This document shows, piece by piece, positions 22,856 through 34,275 of a stretch of 64,000 nucleotides of DNA. Position 1 is the first letter of the stretch; the number at the start of each line of letters is the position of its first letter. The translations under genes and the position numbers were made by a program. Source of the stretch: Holothuria scabra (Eukaryota > Echinodermata > Holothuroidea > Aspidochirotida > Holothuriidae); contig CM074181.1 of the NCBI GenBank assembly GCA_037179385.1, forward strand, positions 52,152,297 to 52,216,296, read 5' to 3'. The notes below the pieces were generated by a model, which did not search any database, had not been told where the DNA came from, and saw only the letters and a list, made by a program, of their open reading frames with translations.

Positions 22856-24792
22856 AATTATATATATGTTAATGTTTTGGGCAGGAGGGGCTCAATTTGT
22901 CGGAAAATGTCCCATATTTTCAAAGTCATTTACGCAGTTAAGCGTTTTCACTGAACTTATGCACTAAACATTCCAGTGTGGGCATTCTTCAGGTACTACA
23001 TATTGTATATATGAAATTACCATGGCGGTTATACAAGATATACAAAATTACCATGGCAGTTATACAAGGTACCCGCTTATCTTCCTATTTTTTTCTTTCT
23101 CTTTTTAATGGTCCTTAACACGGCAGGGCCAAGGCCAAGTGGAGACAACCAAAAATGTTCCCCTAGTGGAGTTAGATCCAGATCCTTCGATGCCGGGTAC
23201 ATAGAACTGAACTTGACCTGCCGCTTGCCCTTCACAGCATATATTGTTAATACGTGTTTTTTTTTTTTTCCTTCATTGTTTGAAAAGAACGACTGTCTCT
23301 ACTTACCATATTAATTATTCCTTCCGTGACTTAGTTTAATAAACTGACAGGGTTATGATACCCGCCTTTGTATATGACTTGAAGTGGTCAGACAGTGAAA
23401 TAATCGGTTTAGCATTATTACGACCAATACGGTCCTTTTTTCTACTGAAAAGGCATCAGCATAAACGCACACAACTACAGAGATAAATGCAGGTAAATTT
23501 ATTACAAATTGTCAAGGAACGATTTAGCACACATGTCGTTTCGAATTACTTAAACACCATCAGACCGTGGGTCAGTATAATTGTATTACTTGTGATGACA
23601 TTTCAATTAGCTCTTACCCCTACTGGTCATGCAATTTTCGAGCAAGTTAACTTCCAGGTCCATCGAAAAAGTGGGACATCTTCTTAAAATTCTTCGTACT
23701 GAGAAATCAGGCTGGTAAGCCTTCTTGTTCGTTGTATTATTAGCGGAGCTATGGGTTATTGATCAGAGAGGCGCGTTAAAGCCCAATGTTAAAAACCAGT
23801 TAAAGGCGTCGGCAGAAAATTTTGGTCCGTTAGGAGGACCTCGCCCCCTTATCATATTGATGCTCCGCCATTGCGCTGTAAACATATTATCCAGACTTAC
23901 GATTTTTGCTTTCCATTGTGACTATAGGCCCACAAGCGTGAGAAAACTTGCTAGTGTCAGTGTATCCACAACCAGGGTAATAACTTCAACCAATGCTTAA
24001 ATACGTTACAAAGTGCTCTCGTAAAATTTTCGTGGCAGTTTTTTTTTTTTTGTAAAATGTTCTTTTTTGCCAGGCGCTTTGTTAAAAAAAAAAAATTCTG
24101 ACACGCTTAGGAGTATCCCTTTCTACGAGCAAGAACAGTTTTCTTAAAAATAAAAAAAAAATCTGACTTTTTTGGCTAAGTATGAACACTACTTACTGTG
24201 TTAGGAAAGTAAATTGGGTCCTTTTCACATTTGTATATATGGAGCTTGTATTGAAGAAAATAGTTTAGACTCAGGGTTTTCTGTAAGGAATTTTGAATAT
24301 TGGGGGACTTTTGAAGAATCTGCGTTCCCTATTAGCATATATCTGAGATCTTTGTTGTTACATAATGTTATCTACGGAGTGCGGATTAAGGGTTCTCAGC
24401 GACATTCAAAAAGCTCCCGAAACTTTGTTGCCTTTTTTAGACAAAATATTGAAAAATTAAAAGCCTATATTGAAGAAAATTTTAGGGGAACGGTACTGTA
24501 GCGTCTTGGAAAAGTAAGCCACTGACCGCTTTATGAGTGACCACTTACTGCATTAAGAGTTGCAATTCATGAAAATTATCATTTCTTGGCCACCTGCTAA
24601 AAGCTTAATTTTCTCAGTCATTTTAACCATAAATCTTCTCTTCCATATTACAGTCTTTTTGCGGGCCTTTATATTTTGAAGTCAGAAAAAAGTGTACTGT
24701 GAAAATTTTAGGGGCGGGGAAATTGTCTCCCTGCCACCGATGTATACGGCTTTGAATACTCTTTTTATTTAGAAACTTGCTGCAAGATTTAG
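22856..24792. other. 1.9 kb without a supportable gene
   Basis: Direct duplicates of AAATTACCATGGC occur at about 23014 and 23044. The longest frame (24214-24501 plus, 95 codons) has no recognisable domain or splice context. Poly-T and poly-A runs occur near 24040-24090. Confidence 0.35.
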
Positions 24793-25384
24793 TTTAAAGG
24801 TAGTGTGACAGGTCAGAACAATGACCTGACTTCCCTTGGCACTTGTTGAGTGAAGTTTTCTAAGGAAAAATCCGTAAGAATGATTTTAATCATCTTTTAT
24901 GGTTCCCGAAAAATACCTCTTCAAAGTTCGAACGTTTCTGAAGATAGTTGTTGCTCATGCAAAAATAATGATGTGGAGTGTTGCGTAGTTTCGACATTTC
25001 TTTTGTTATCCTTATATAAATTACCTCTTAATTACTCATCAGTTAGTCTATGGTTTGGTAATTGATACTGAAGATTTCCAAGGCCACAATTTAAACTTCC
25101 AAAATAAAAAACTTCAGGACAAACTAATGTTACAACTGTCCATGAAATGAAGGTTGTACAAACAAAGGATAAGATTAGCCATATATGGTATATCCCACCC
25201 ATGACATCACAAGATTTGCATATTAAGCTCATATTTATTAATAAGTAAGTGCAAATTAGAAATTGCTCTGTAAAATGGTCAATTTTTGACGAATTTTGAT
25301 GGAAATTGTGACTATTTTCATGGTTTTCAATGCTTTTTATAACCAATACCCAATTTTGTCATTTTCATGTCACATACCTTTAAA
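24793..25384 (+). mobile_element. MITE family B, copy 2 (full, ~590 bp)
   Basis: Ends TTTAAAGGTAGTGTGACAGG and, reverse-complemented from the right, TTTAAAGGTATGTGACAT, so the element has about 18-bp inverted ends starting TTTAAAGG. It is noncoding. Copy 1 is at 21260-21620. The TTTAAAGG start resembles that of MITE family A, though the interiors are unrelated. Confidence 0.75.
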
Positions 25385-25954
25385 GACCTGCCACATAATT
25401 TCTCCAATCGTTCCAACTCTTCGTATGCTCATTATTTTTGACATTCGTTAATACCATCAGGTATTTTTTGCACAAGTAACTTAAAAATTTACTGCCCATA
25501 AATTTCAACTTTTCCATAGCAGGCGATCATGGTCAAAAGTATAATGCACAGCGCAGAAGCGAATTTCAGAATTTGTATCATGACATGGATAAGTCCTTTA
25601 TCACCAAAACAATGATCAACAAATGCTTCTATTCCCCCATTTCCCAGCCTTTATTCCTTTTAAAAACCTTCAAAGATTACCTATTGAGTTATAAAATGTA
25701 AAACCTCTTCATTTTGTCCCTTGCAGATTGCTTTTAGGAGGGTTTTTTTTGTTGAAGAAAAGATTGGGTAACTTGAGTATTCAGGATCTGGCAGAACACA
25801 TTTTTTTAATCCTTTATGCCTTTTTCTTTTGATATTTTCCTTCCCTTTTCGAAAGGTAGCCTGGTCTTGGTCTATGCTTTCGTCACTTCTCCTCCACCGT
25901 AATGTAATTGAGAAGTGAAATTAAATAAATAGCCCTATTGTTAACTTCAAGGTC
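25385..25954. other. No recognisable feature
   Basis: AT-rich sequence with no supportable gene. Confidence 0.3.
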
Positions 25955-26030
25955 AACACGAACGATGCATGGTAAAGAGGTTAAAGCATCCAACTTGCAG
26001 TCGAGAGGTCTGGAGTTTAACTTCTGGCCA
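25955..26030 (+). mobile_element. Possible tRNA-derived SINE head
   Basis: GGTTAAAGCATCCAACTTGC resembles a tRNA D-arm and anticodon region, and TCTGGAGTTTAACTTCTGG resembles a degenerate B box. GTGGTTAAAGCATCCAACT recurs at 33950-33970. A second tRNA-headed SINE family is plausible, but no ends or target duplications were defined. Confidence 0.35.
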
Positions 26031-26384
26031 GAGGAGTAGTGGCCATTGGGGCCCAGGGCCCTTCCTCCAAATTTGTTCCAGGGAGTCATAAAATTTTGTG
26101 TGAAAATGCATTGTGAAAACCCTTCACACTTCCAGGTACTATGCGAAGTTTGTCGTTTTGAAAAACAAAGCTCACTGGAAGTATAATGACCCTACTAGCG
26201 TTGTTCGTTAGTAAAATTTGCTGTGAAGGCTGTTTTAAGGGCTGTCAGTTGCTTAATCTCAAGCTGTTACAATGAGTTTCTCCATCTAGTAAAAACGTCA
26301 ATAAGATTTGTCATGCGGACGTCAATTACTTCTTGCTTATGAACAATTGGCGATTCGGATCACTGTCCAATCCTGATGTAGCCT
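26031..26384. other. No gene supported
   Basis: No ORF or repeat of note. Confidence 0.3.
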
Positions 26385-26622
26385 ATTACACCCAATCATT
26401 TCTTCAACATAATTCCAACACCAATCTGATAAAAGTCACATGCATATCGTTTAATATATCCCTCGATATAATCTGTAAATGCTGCCAAATGCTTCATAAG
26501 GTACGTGTGGTCCGTTGCATAGTTCAATGAGAGTATCCCCATTTTAAGAGTACCTTTAAACACGTTCGTTCGTCGATGCCTTATTAGATGGTAACTTGCT
26601 AATAAATACCAACACAAGTAAC
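26385..26622 (+). repeat. Dispersed repeat R2, intact copy
   Basis: Contains AACACCAATCTGATAAAAGT, CACATGCATATCGTTTAATA and ends GATGGTAACTTGCTAATAAA. It gives the uninterrupted reference for the copy at 6062-6560 that is split by MITE A. Confidence 0.55.
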
Positions 26623-28223
26623 TGACAGGAAAGAATTATTCTTCAGTTGTAGCGAATCTCACTCTTGAAAGTAAGGCGCGTTCTTCTTGACGTTCATTAA
26701 TCACACGGTCTCACGTAAAAATTTATTTCCCAATGTTTAGCCTCCTTTACCTTATCATTTATTCAATGGTAGCTGTGCAACATATGATAGACCTTATTTT
26801 CTGATCATTTTGCATTTTTTCCATCGTTTTTATTGAAGTGAAAATTTTATTGCATACGGCAGCTCAACTTAACGAACGCTTCAATTTTACTTACAAGCCT
26901 GGAAATGCCATTTCCCGCTATCTGCGCCATTTTTCAATAATTTTGGTACATTCCTCGCCAACTGATGCTGGCGCCCCGCTTAGATAGTTTTCAGGGCAGC
27001 CCCCCATTTCCCTTGGGACCCCCAAAATTTAATCGTTGAAAGACTCCCCTGGCTGGGTCAAACTTTAAAATTTAATTACACAACCTGTACCATCATGACT
27101 TATGCTTGATACTCGGCGTAAACAATGTAGTAGGGAAAACAATCCAGTGAGCTGCATGGAAAAACATCATGACCGGCCATACTTAAAGCAGTGTGATAGA
27201 AACTGATCCATAGAAACTGATCCCTTAGAGCCGTTAACCAACCAACCAACCAACCAACCAACTAACAAATCAAGGTCAACGCACCAGACTGAACAAATCG
27301 AAGCAAATACAGCATTTAATGTATTAAATGAGAGGAAGTCACATTGCCTCTCAGAGTTCACTTTCGATAATAAATGTAGTAACTTCATTATTTTGCTAAT
27401 AAGTCGAGAAATACGTCCAGATTTGAATTACAATTTTTGGGGGAGTAAAATTATTTACTTATTTTACTTATGGAAATTTAACTATTGTTAAAACTCTTCT
27501 TTCAAACTAAAATAATGTGTATCTTTTATTTGTAACTTAAATACATTTAGATACCGAATGATCCGATAACGATAGCATTGAAGGGGGCTTAGGCGAGTTG
27601 TCGGGAAATCGGCCAGTGGGCTATTGGGGGCTCACGTCATGCATATTAATGCATGTGCTTCAAAATGTTTCAAATTGCACCATTGCGCAACCAGCCCTCC
27701 TTTAAGGCAACAATTTTCCAAAGGATTTGGACACCTTCCCCTTTGACCTCCCTCCCAGGACAGCGAAAATGTATTTAATATATACTTCCATTATCAAAAA
27801 ACCAGCAGAAGTTCTCGACATCCTTAATACACCATCTACCTCTATTGATCATTAGGAGGCACCACTTTCTGCTGCCCTCAATCGTAGACCTCTACCCATA
27901 TCAGTTGGAGGAATTTACCACTTGCCGTCACTCATTCTCCACCTCGCAATCCCTGTGGACGCCACTGGAATGATCAGATAATAGAATAGATAATTTAATA
28001 CTATGCAGCAACTTTGCGTTCAAGCTTTTAAGAAATAAAGTTAAAAAAAAACAACATTCAGCAAAAAAGGTCTAGACACTCTTGCCTTTGCAGGTAAAGT
28101 ACCTACATGTATGCATCTAGAAGATAACACAGCTCAGATAAATAGGTTATTGGTTATTTTGTTTCCCTTACAAAGTGAAGCTTTGGATGACGGAGTGACT
28201 CCCTTCGAAGTTTAAAAGAAATG
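26623..28223. other. 1.6 kb without a supportable gene
   Basis: Contains an (AACC)n tract at 27236-27262. Otherwise no recognisable genes or repeats. Confidence 0.35.
27236..27262. repeat. (AACC)n microsatellite
   Basis: Six to seven perfect tetranucleotide units. Confidence 0.95.
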
Positions 28224-28453
28224 TTTAAAGATGGAGTGTCGTTTTGAAAAAAAAAATCCTGAAAACGCAAGCCTTCAGTAACCTTTTTACGGATTACGTC
28301 ACGGCCACGTGACTTCAAAATTAATATCTGAAATATTCATGTTTCAGGTATTAATTTTGAAGTCAAGTAGTCGTGACGTAATCCGGGAAAAGGTTACCGA
28401 AAGCTTGCGTTTTCAGGATTTTTTTTTTTTCATGACGACACTCCATCTTTAAG
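28224..28453. mobile_element. 230-bp palindromic MITE
   Basis: Arms of about 105 bp pair almost completely. The outer ends are TTAAAGATGGAGTGTCGT and its complement, then poly-A/poly-T, AAAACGCAAGC, GGTTAC and ATTACGTCACG. The short loop is near 28335-28345 (ATATTCATGTTTCAGG). It has no coding capacity. It would fold into a single long hairpin if transcribed. Confidence 0.8.
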
Positions 28454-28989
28454 TTCATATCAAGTATTTTACACGTTTAGAGGGCCACTCATTCTAAACA
28501 TTTTGGTGAAATTTGCATTGAAATTCGATGTTTGATTCTCAAGATACGGGCAAGTAAATGTGTCACATTTTCAACAAAAGAGTAAACTTGAAGTAATCAC
28601 ATATGAAATCATATTCCCACATGAATGGACAGTCTTTTGTTTTTCTTTAAACTTAACAGCCTTTTTTTCTCCTCAACATCACATATTATCAGAATTTGAC
28701 TGCATAATTGGCATGAGGACTTTACAAGTTTTCCATTCCCTGCAGGGAGCTCCTATTCCTATTAATTTCAAGGTCAGCAAAACAGTATGAAAAACACAAC
28801 ATTCCTTGTTAACGTGAGGAAGTGATATAACTTCTGCTGCCCTTAAGACCACTTTAGAATGCAAATCATGACTTCATTTACTGATACCATGCCCGATACG
28901 AATGGAATTTTATCATTATGTGTAGATTTGGTTCCTTTTTCAAATATAAAAACTGACTTTTTGCTTAAGCTTCCCCTTTATGGTCGCCC
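28454..28989. other. No recognisable feature
   Basis: No gene or repeat supported. Confidence 0.3.
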
Positions 28990-29294
28990 TTAAAGGCCCA
29001 GTTGTCTCATCCCAAACAGTATCAATTCTCCTAACCTTCTTCATTAAGCCCCTCCCACAATTGTCGGAAATTCATCCTCACGCAGACACAATCTCATTTT
29101 ATTGCTTCAGGGTGAACATAGAAAGCTCAATGTGTATAATCAAAACACTATCAGAACAGTTTGTGCTGTGTAATATAAGTTTTGGAACTCTACATTGTTT
29201 GAATTAGCAGTCAATCAAAAATGTGAGCCAATTGAGAGTTTCTGTTACCCTATACTAGAAGTGTAGTTTTGGGGTGAGAGGATTGTCCCTTTAA
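28990..29294 (+). mobile_element. MITE family A, copy 6 (best preserved)
   Basis: A complete 305-bp element with inverted ends: TTAAAGGCCCAGTTGTCTCA on the left and, reverse-complemented, TTAAAGGGACAATCCTCTCA on the right. TTAA at both tips could be a piggyBac-type target duplication, or simply part of the inverted repeat. Noncoding. It lies about 580 bp upstream of the membrane-protein gene. Confidence 0.8.
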
Positions 29295-29871
29295 TCTGCT
29301 GTCTTAAAGAGAATTTAGAAGAGGTAACGAATAACCGATTACGGTTTCCATTGTATTTATAGTAAAGACCTTCTACTCATCGTAATATCAACTCCCCAAA
29401 GTACAGTGGCTTTGAAGATGCTTCATCTCTCAAAAGGACGCCCATTGTTCCACTCCTGCTCTAAGGGTTAATGCCGGATATGCCGTACCTGTCGTCTACA
29501 ATTTCTTCCGATTGGGCCAATGAAATTACGTCAATAGGCTGTTTGAGGAATGAACCCCAAAGACCGAAGACTGAAAAAATGATGGTAAAAGGTGGATCAC
29601 CTTATAACGTTTAGAGAACTACGACAGTCTTTTACTCCCCAAACCCATTCCATGATACAGTCATAGACACGCACGGGTCCAGTCACGTGGGTTTTTATAC
29701 AGTGCGATTTCATTGACAAGTGCGTAACGTCAGATATTTATGATAAATAATGTTCTTTTTTGTCAGCACACAGGATTGCCGTCCTTTCTGAAGATCTATC
29801 AGCGAAGTTGCTGCATTGGCTTCCTTAAAGTTGTAGTTCCCTGACGTGTTCTTGGCAAATTGAATTTCATC
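29295..29871 (+). promoter_or_regulatory. Upstream region of the membrane-protein gene
   Basis: The 577 bases before the ATG contain GTCACGTGG (E-box core) at about 29682-29690 and a TTTTTATAC TATA-like element at about 29691-29699, some 170 bases before the start codon. These spacings would suit a 5' leader of about 140 bases. Both assignments are weak and rest on position and consensus alone. Confidence 0.3.
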
Positions 29872-31578
29872 ATGAGACGTTCATCGCAATGGTCGTTGGC
29901 TCCCTCTTACCGTATAAGCAGCATTTTCTTGCTGTCAACTCTCTTTACCAGCGGTATCTTCAGTCAGAGACCAGATTGTACGAGGGATGTCTTTATCACC
30001 GGTGACATCAGTTTCAGCTCTGCCGACAGCACTTCTTTAACCACCAACATTGAGCTTACAGGTGAGATATCGTTATCGGAAACAATTTGCTTCTACGTGA
30101 CACCTGAGTTAAATGAGAGCATTTTTGAAACCTATCAAATCGAGATCGGAGGCGAGTATTCGGAATCACATCCAATCGTTTACGTGTTGAGTCTGACCCA
30201 GGTAACACGGACGTATCCACCGACTGATCAGTACACCTTTGGTAGACCATCGCTATCGTACAACTGTGTTTGTGACTGTCCTGGTGGATCGGAACACTGC
30301 ACAGAAGAGACTGATTACTGTGCTAGTAGTCCAGGTCCGATATGTGTCAATGTTTTAGTGGAAACGGCAGCAGCCGGTTGCCCCCTTTCATTTCTATCAA
30401 GTTCTACCACATGTTGCGCTGTGACAATCTCTCCGTCTGAAGACTATAACCGATACATTGCGTACCATTTAGGGGATTCTGAAACTGTATTTGACTTTAC
30501 ATTGTCTAGTTTCTACACCAGCAACGATGCAGTTTTCGAGTCTCCGCGACAAATAACCGCAGTTTTGATGGCCGATGATACCACTGACGACGGCGCTGAA
30601 GCAGAAATTTCCATAACAGCAAATAAATTGGATGCTCTCGATATTCCGACATCGAACCTGTATTCCAATGAAATCGGTGGCGATGTTATGTGGGGTGTTG
30701 AAGTTAATGAGATCAATGAATGGGATTTTCACAAACTTGGTTGGTTTAAAGTAGAAGAATTGACGGTTACCGTGGAAGACACTGAAAGACTAAAGGATGT
30801 CGTCACAGTAAATGTAAACAACTGTCTCGAAGATGACTATGCAGTCACAACCAATGTAAGTTTTGATCAGAATGACGATAAACCATGGGGGAATCCCCTC
30901 AATTCTGTTTCGGCGGAACAAGTCATAAGGGCTATCTACAGTTCAGAGGGTCCTTCTGTTACAGTGAACTATCGGGTGTCACCTAGAATGAACTTTGACC
31001 TACCTTTAAGTTCTCCCGCGCAATCTTTCTATCAATCTGGCGAGTCAAGCCTGGGAAATTTCGCAGTAGAACGAACAGAGGTCGATTCCACACTCATTTT
31101 TAGGTTTAGTGATACCACTGGCATTATATCGGGAAACGTTCAGTCAGGGAGTGAGTCTGAAGGTTATAACATCCTAGATGACCTCCATTTCATTGTGCCT
31201 TCATCTACGTCTGATGACATTAGCATCACTGTAACGTTTGTATCAACAGCTGAGACCATAACAAGAGTTTGTCTTCACCATATATTAAATCCTAGTGACA
31301 GCCTTTGCAAAAGTGTTCCTTTAGAAACTACAACAACGAAAATCCCTCTGCTTTCACCAGAGGAACATCACACGGTGGTTCCTGCTGAAGAATTTACTAC
31401 AACGTACTTCGACACTACGTTCGGAGATGAATACAATAACATTGATGAACAGAACGCTGACGATCCGAACGACAGTGCCAAAGGAAAACGCTTCAAATGG
31501 TATATCATCGTTATCTGTCTCATTGTCATTGGTGTTGTCATAGGTGGACTTATTCTTTTTGTTAAATATAGAAAGTAG
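29872..31578 (+). CDS. Type I membrane glycoprotein, candidate EFF-1/AFF-1-like cell-fusion protein
   Basis: One uninterrupted frame of 568 codons. The ATG at 29872 has A at -3; the in-frame TTG twelve bases upstream is ignored. Residues ~15-31 form a signal peptide. The ectodomain has 14 Cys: a cluster at about 132-182 (C-x-C-x-C-P-G-G-x3-C, later Cys-Cys) and others at about 36, 73, 318, 467, 479. There are N-x-S sites near 81 and 328. A Thr/acidic stalk (~487-530) precedes a transmembrane helix (~543-564) and a tail of four residues. Composition is beta-rich (Ser/Thr/Val). The layout, the CxCxCPGG cluster, a KLGWFK segment and size recall the EFF-1/AFF-1 fusexin family, which fuses somatic cells in nematodes and is reported patchily elsewhere. 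That family call is my inference and the short tail is unlike nematode EFF-1. The gene is intronless here. An ATTAAA follows the stop by about 100 bases. Confidence 0.55.
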   Translation: MRRSSQWSLAPSYRISSIFLLSTLFTSGIFSQRPDCTRDVFITGDISFSSADSTSLTTNIELTGEISLSETICFYVTPELNESIFETYQIEIGGEYSESHPIVYVLSLTQVTRTYPPTDQYTFGRPSLSYNCVCDCPGGSEHCTEETDYCASSPGPICVNVLVETAAAGCPLSFLSSSTTCCAVTISPSEDYNRYIAYHLGDSETVFDFTLSSFYTSNDAVFESPRQITAVLMADDTTDDGAEAEISITANKLDALDIPTSNLYSNEIGGDVMWGVEVNEINEWDFHKLGWFKVEELTVTVEDTERLKDVVTVNVNNCLEDDYAVTTNVSFDQNDDKPWGNPLNSVSAEQVIRAIYSSEGPSVTVNYRVSPRMNFDLPLSSPAQSFYQSGESSLGNFAVERTEVDSTLIFRFSDTTGIISGNVQSGSESEGYNILDDLHFIVPSSTSDDISITVTFVSTAETITRVCLHHILNPSDSLCKSVPLETTTTKIPLLSPEEHHTVVPAEEFTTTYFDTTFGDEYNNIDEQNADDPNDSAKGKRFKWYIIVICLIVIGVVIGGLILFVKYRK

Positions 31579-31675
31579 CCAATCACATTGCAAATTTTGC
31601 AAATATCGGCTAACCGGCCGAAAATCATAAGATAGGCGAAATGTAATTGTACCTTTTCAAAATATGTGAGGAGTC

Positions 31676-31681
31676 ATTAAA
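31676..31681 (+). terminator. Polyadenylation signal (ATTAAA) of the membrane-protein gene
   Basis: A common variant hexamer about 98 bases after the stop codon. The next feature downstream is a MITE-C fragment, so a short 3' UTR is likely. Confidence 0.45.
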
Positions 31682-31774
31682 CCTGTAATTTTGGCTGAAA
31701 GGATTTTGCATGCCTGTCCCTGCCAGCATTTTAATTTGAGTGACAAAACTTCAACAGGTTATATTTCGGTCAAA

Positions 31775-31860
31775 GAATGGGCGATGAAGATGCAGTTGAT
31801 CTGTCAGAATTCATTTTTCACGCTTTGTAATATTTATTTTTGAATTTTGAGGTACACTTT
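31775..31860 (+). mobile_element. MITE family C, copy 3 (right-end fragment)
   Basis: TGTCAGAATTCATTTTTCAC and TTGAGGTACACTTT match the right terminus of 13698-14234. The left part is missing. It lies just beyond the end of the membrane-protein gene. Confidence 0.65.
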
Positions 31861-33149
31861 AAAGGGGCAGGCGTAGTTTGAGAGAGAAAATTAACTTTTG
31901 GTTCGGTCATCTCAACTTTCCTTTTTACAATGCTTGTTTATCATAATACGGAGACTTTGAAAAAGTATTTTAAGTGAGATTTAACAGTAACTGTTTTGTT
32001 GTTTGCTGGTGAATGAGCATTTCTTTATATTTTCGACAGCAATAATGCTAATATGCCAGTTAAGACATATTCGTCCGCACGGTGACGAATCAAAACGTTG
32101 AAACCGGCTTGACAACAAATAATTGTCGTTGGGTAGCAACCCAATGCACACTTGTGGTGCAGAACTAATGTGAGAAAAAATTTGGAAAACAAACTCTGGT
32201 TATCTCTTTAAAGAATTGCCTACAAGAGAATTTTATGGGGTCAGTACTCGTTGCTTGATTATACTAGTAGTATCAGCAGCCGGCAGACTTCGCAACCGGT
32301 CAGTATTCCGCGATAATATACAGTATAAGTAATTTTAACTAACGCTTTAATTTCTTGTTAATTCAGCATTGAGGAGCGAACAAGGCAAAAAATGTTGGTA
32401 GATGAAACTTTAAATGCTGAAATCACTTTTCCCATTTTTTAATTTTTCTTGTCCAGATGTAAAAAGCATTTTTGACATTTTCAGGCTATAGGGTTTACTG
32501 GAGAGGCACTAGCCAAATTTAAGTTTGATCGGAAATCCTTTCGTGAATATCGTATTTGTGCGGGATTCTCAGATACACCCTTTGATGTATTTCAGCTATT
32601 ATGAGTTCATAAGTTAATAAGTTCTGACTTTAATTTGTAAGTACCTTGTAGAGAATAGAGAGAAACGGAAGTCATCTGAATTTGATTAATCTTTTTTAAC
32701 TGAGTTGGAAGAACTTTATACGAAAGGTTCTTGTGAAATGTTTTGAATCTTGTAATTGTACATCACCGCTGTACGCGGATAGGGTTCAGGTGAACGAATC
32801 TAGTACACTTTTCCATTGTACCACGTAACACATGGAAGTGTAACAAATGTTTCGCTCCCCCTTTTCCTTTTTTTTTTTCTTTTCTTCTTTAATATTCTTA
32901 GGTTGAAATGGTTTTCAGAACAACTGTGATCTTTAGCTATTATGTAATAAATGATATTTTTAAGCTTAGGGCATATTTAACAAATTGCATTTAAATATGA
33001 TGGCCAAAGAGGGACTTTGACGAAGTAAGTCAGGTAATTTTCACACTGTAATATAACCAGAATGCAAAAATGCATTGAGGTTTTGATGATACATACATGC
33101 TCTTTTCAATAAAATGCTACATTTCTTGTATCAACTGGTCGGACGCAAA
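31861..33149. other. 1.3 kb without a supportable gene
   Basis: AT-rich sequence. A poly-T/C stretch lies at 32850-32890. No family was recognised. Confidence 0.3.
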
Positions 33150-33400
33150 GTGACCTTTGACTCCACCTGTAAGTAACTGGTTTTTCTTTTAACCAAAACA
33201 TTTCTATATTCTAAAAGCCAGATTTCATACTGTGCCTTAAGATATTCTGCAAACAAGGTTTTTAGAGTTTGATGCCAGGTGATACCAGATGACCACTGAC
33301 CTCCACCAAAGACAAAAGCTACAGTATAGGCAGCGGGCCGTACACGAAAAAGTGCTTTCGTTTTTAACTTTCGTGACGCACATCGGAGGGTCGGCATAAA
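33150..33400 (+). repeat. Two units of the ~149-bp repeat R4
   Basis: GTGACCTTTGACTCCACC (33151) and GACCACTGACCTCCACC (33289) start two related units with the shared landmark AAGATATTCTGCAAACAAGG. The same unit forms the larger array at 36880-37595. The sequence at 33365-33395 is an inverted match to 36890-36920 (GACCCTCCGAAGTGCGTCAC). Confidence 0.6.
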
Positions 33401-33639
33401 AATTACCCACGAAGGTCAATTTTAACCTTTTGAACATAATATCAATTACCACAAGCGAACGAGTTGGCCTACGAAGAGAAATTTGAGGTTAAATTGTTGG
33501 CTTTTTTGGCCAACATTCATTGTAGATACTAGTTCCACGAATTTTATGACACGTACAAAATCTGTACATGCCGGGTATAGTGCACAGTGCAGTGGTCAGT
33601 GAAATTGATAGGGATAAACTTTTATGTCAATTAATTGAC
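33401..33639. other. No recognisable feature
   Basis: No gene or repeat supported. Confidence 0.3.
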
Positions 33640-33860
33640 GGGAGGGGGGAAGCAGGGGAGTAGGACGACTTTCCCCTCATCTGAGGAAAGGTTGAATAAA
33701 TCAGGAACAGGAACGAGAGATGATAGCGAAGGGATAGCGAAGAAGGAAAATTAAATAGGACAAAACAAGAATAAGAATTTGGAATAGAAAAGAGGAAGAA
33801 AATAAACACACATGACATGAAAAACCAAGAAACAGAGAGAGGAGATGCGTTCAGTAAGAA
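33640..33860. repeat. Purine-rich (GA) tract
   Basis: Plus strand dominated by A and G, as at 1865-2040. The minus-strand frame across it (Phe/Ser/Leu-rich) is an artefact of composition. Confidence 0.6.
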
Positions 33861-33939
33861 GACCAACAGATGATTCACATGATATTGTTTAGCCAAGTGT
33901 GGTTTGCAGTTGAGTTATGAGAGAGTAAATAACCGACGT

Positions 33940-33990
33940 CATGGCCGTCAAGTGGTTAAAGCATCCAACTCCCTCCATCTTACTAACTTG
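33940..33990 (+). mobile_element. Second fragment of the possible tRNA-type SINE
   Basis: GTCAAGTGGTTAAAGCATCC and CAACT match 25963-25990. Only the D-arm half is recognisable; no B box follows. Confidence 0.3.
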
Positions 33991-34059
33991 AGAGGATAGG
34001 CCTAAATGGACAGGCTTTACGGCCAAGCAGAACTTAATTCCCATTGAGATCTTTTGTCC

Positions 34060-34275
34060 AAATCAACAAAAGGTTTCAACGGTTTCCAAATGGTAAAGGG
34101 TTTTCAAAAGGGTTTGGTTTATGAAAAGGGTAATTTTGTAATTCCCTTTGAGTTCTGACCAATTTCCATCATCTACCAAAGGGACTGCCCAAATGCATAG
34201 GGCATTTACAAAAGGTATCACTTGAAACCCTTTGGGTTCAAAGGGTCTACCCCAAAAGGGTTCCAAATGGAATTT
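34060..34275. repeat. Degenerate AAAGGGTTT-type repeat
   Basis: Irregular iteration of AAAGGGTTT, CAAAAGGGTT, GGTTTCCAAATGG and their complements over about 215 bases. Probably a decayed minisatellite or foldback core. The minus-strand frame here is an artefact. Confidence 0.55.

Noticed and set aside
24214..24501. 95-codon frame as a possible gene
   Set aside because: No recognisable domain, no signal peptide, and no convincing splice sites.
29860..29871. Earlier start of the membrane protein at 29860
   Set aside because: The codon there is TTG; the first ATG in frame is 29872 with A at -3.
33627..33896. 89-codon hydrophobic frame on the minus strand
   Set aside because: It lies on the complement of a purine-rich tract; Phe/Ser/Leu richness is compositional.
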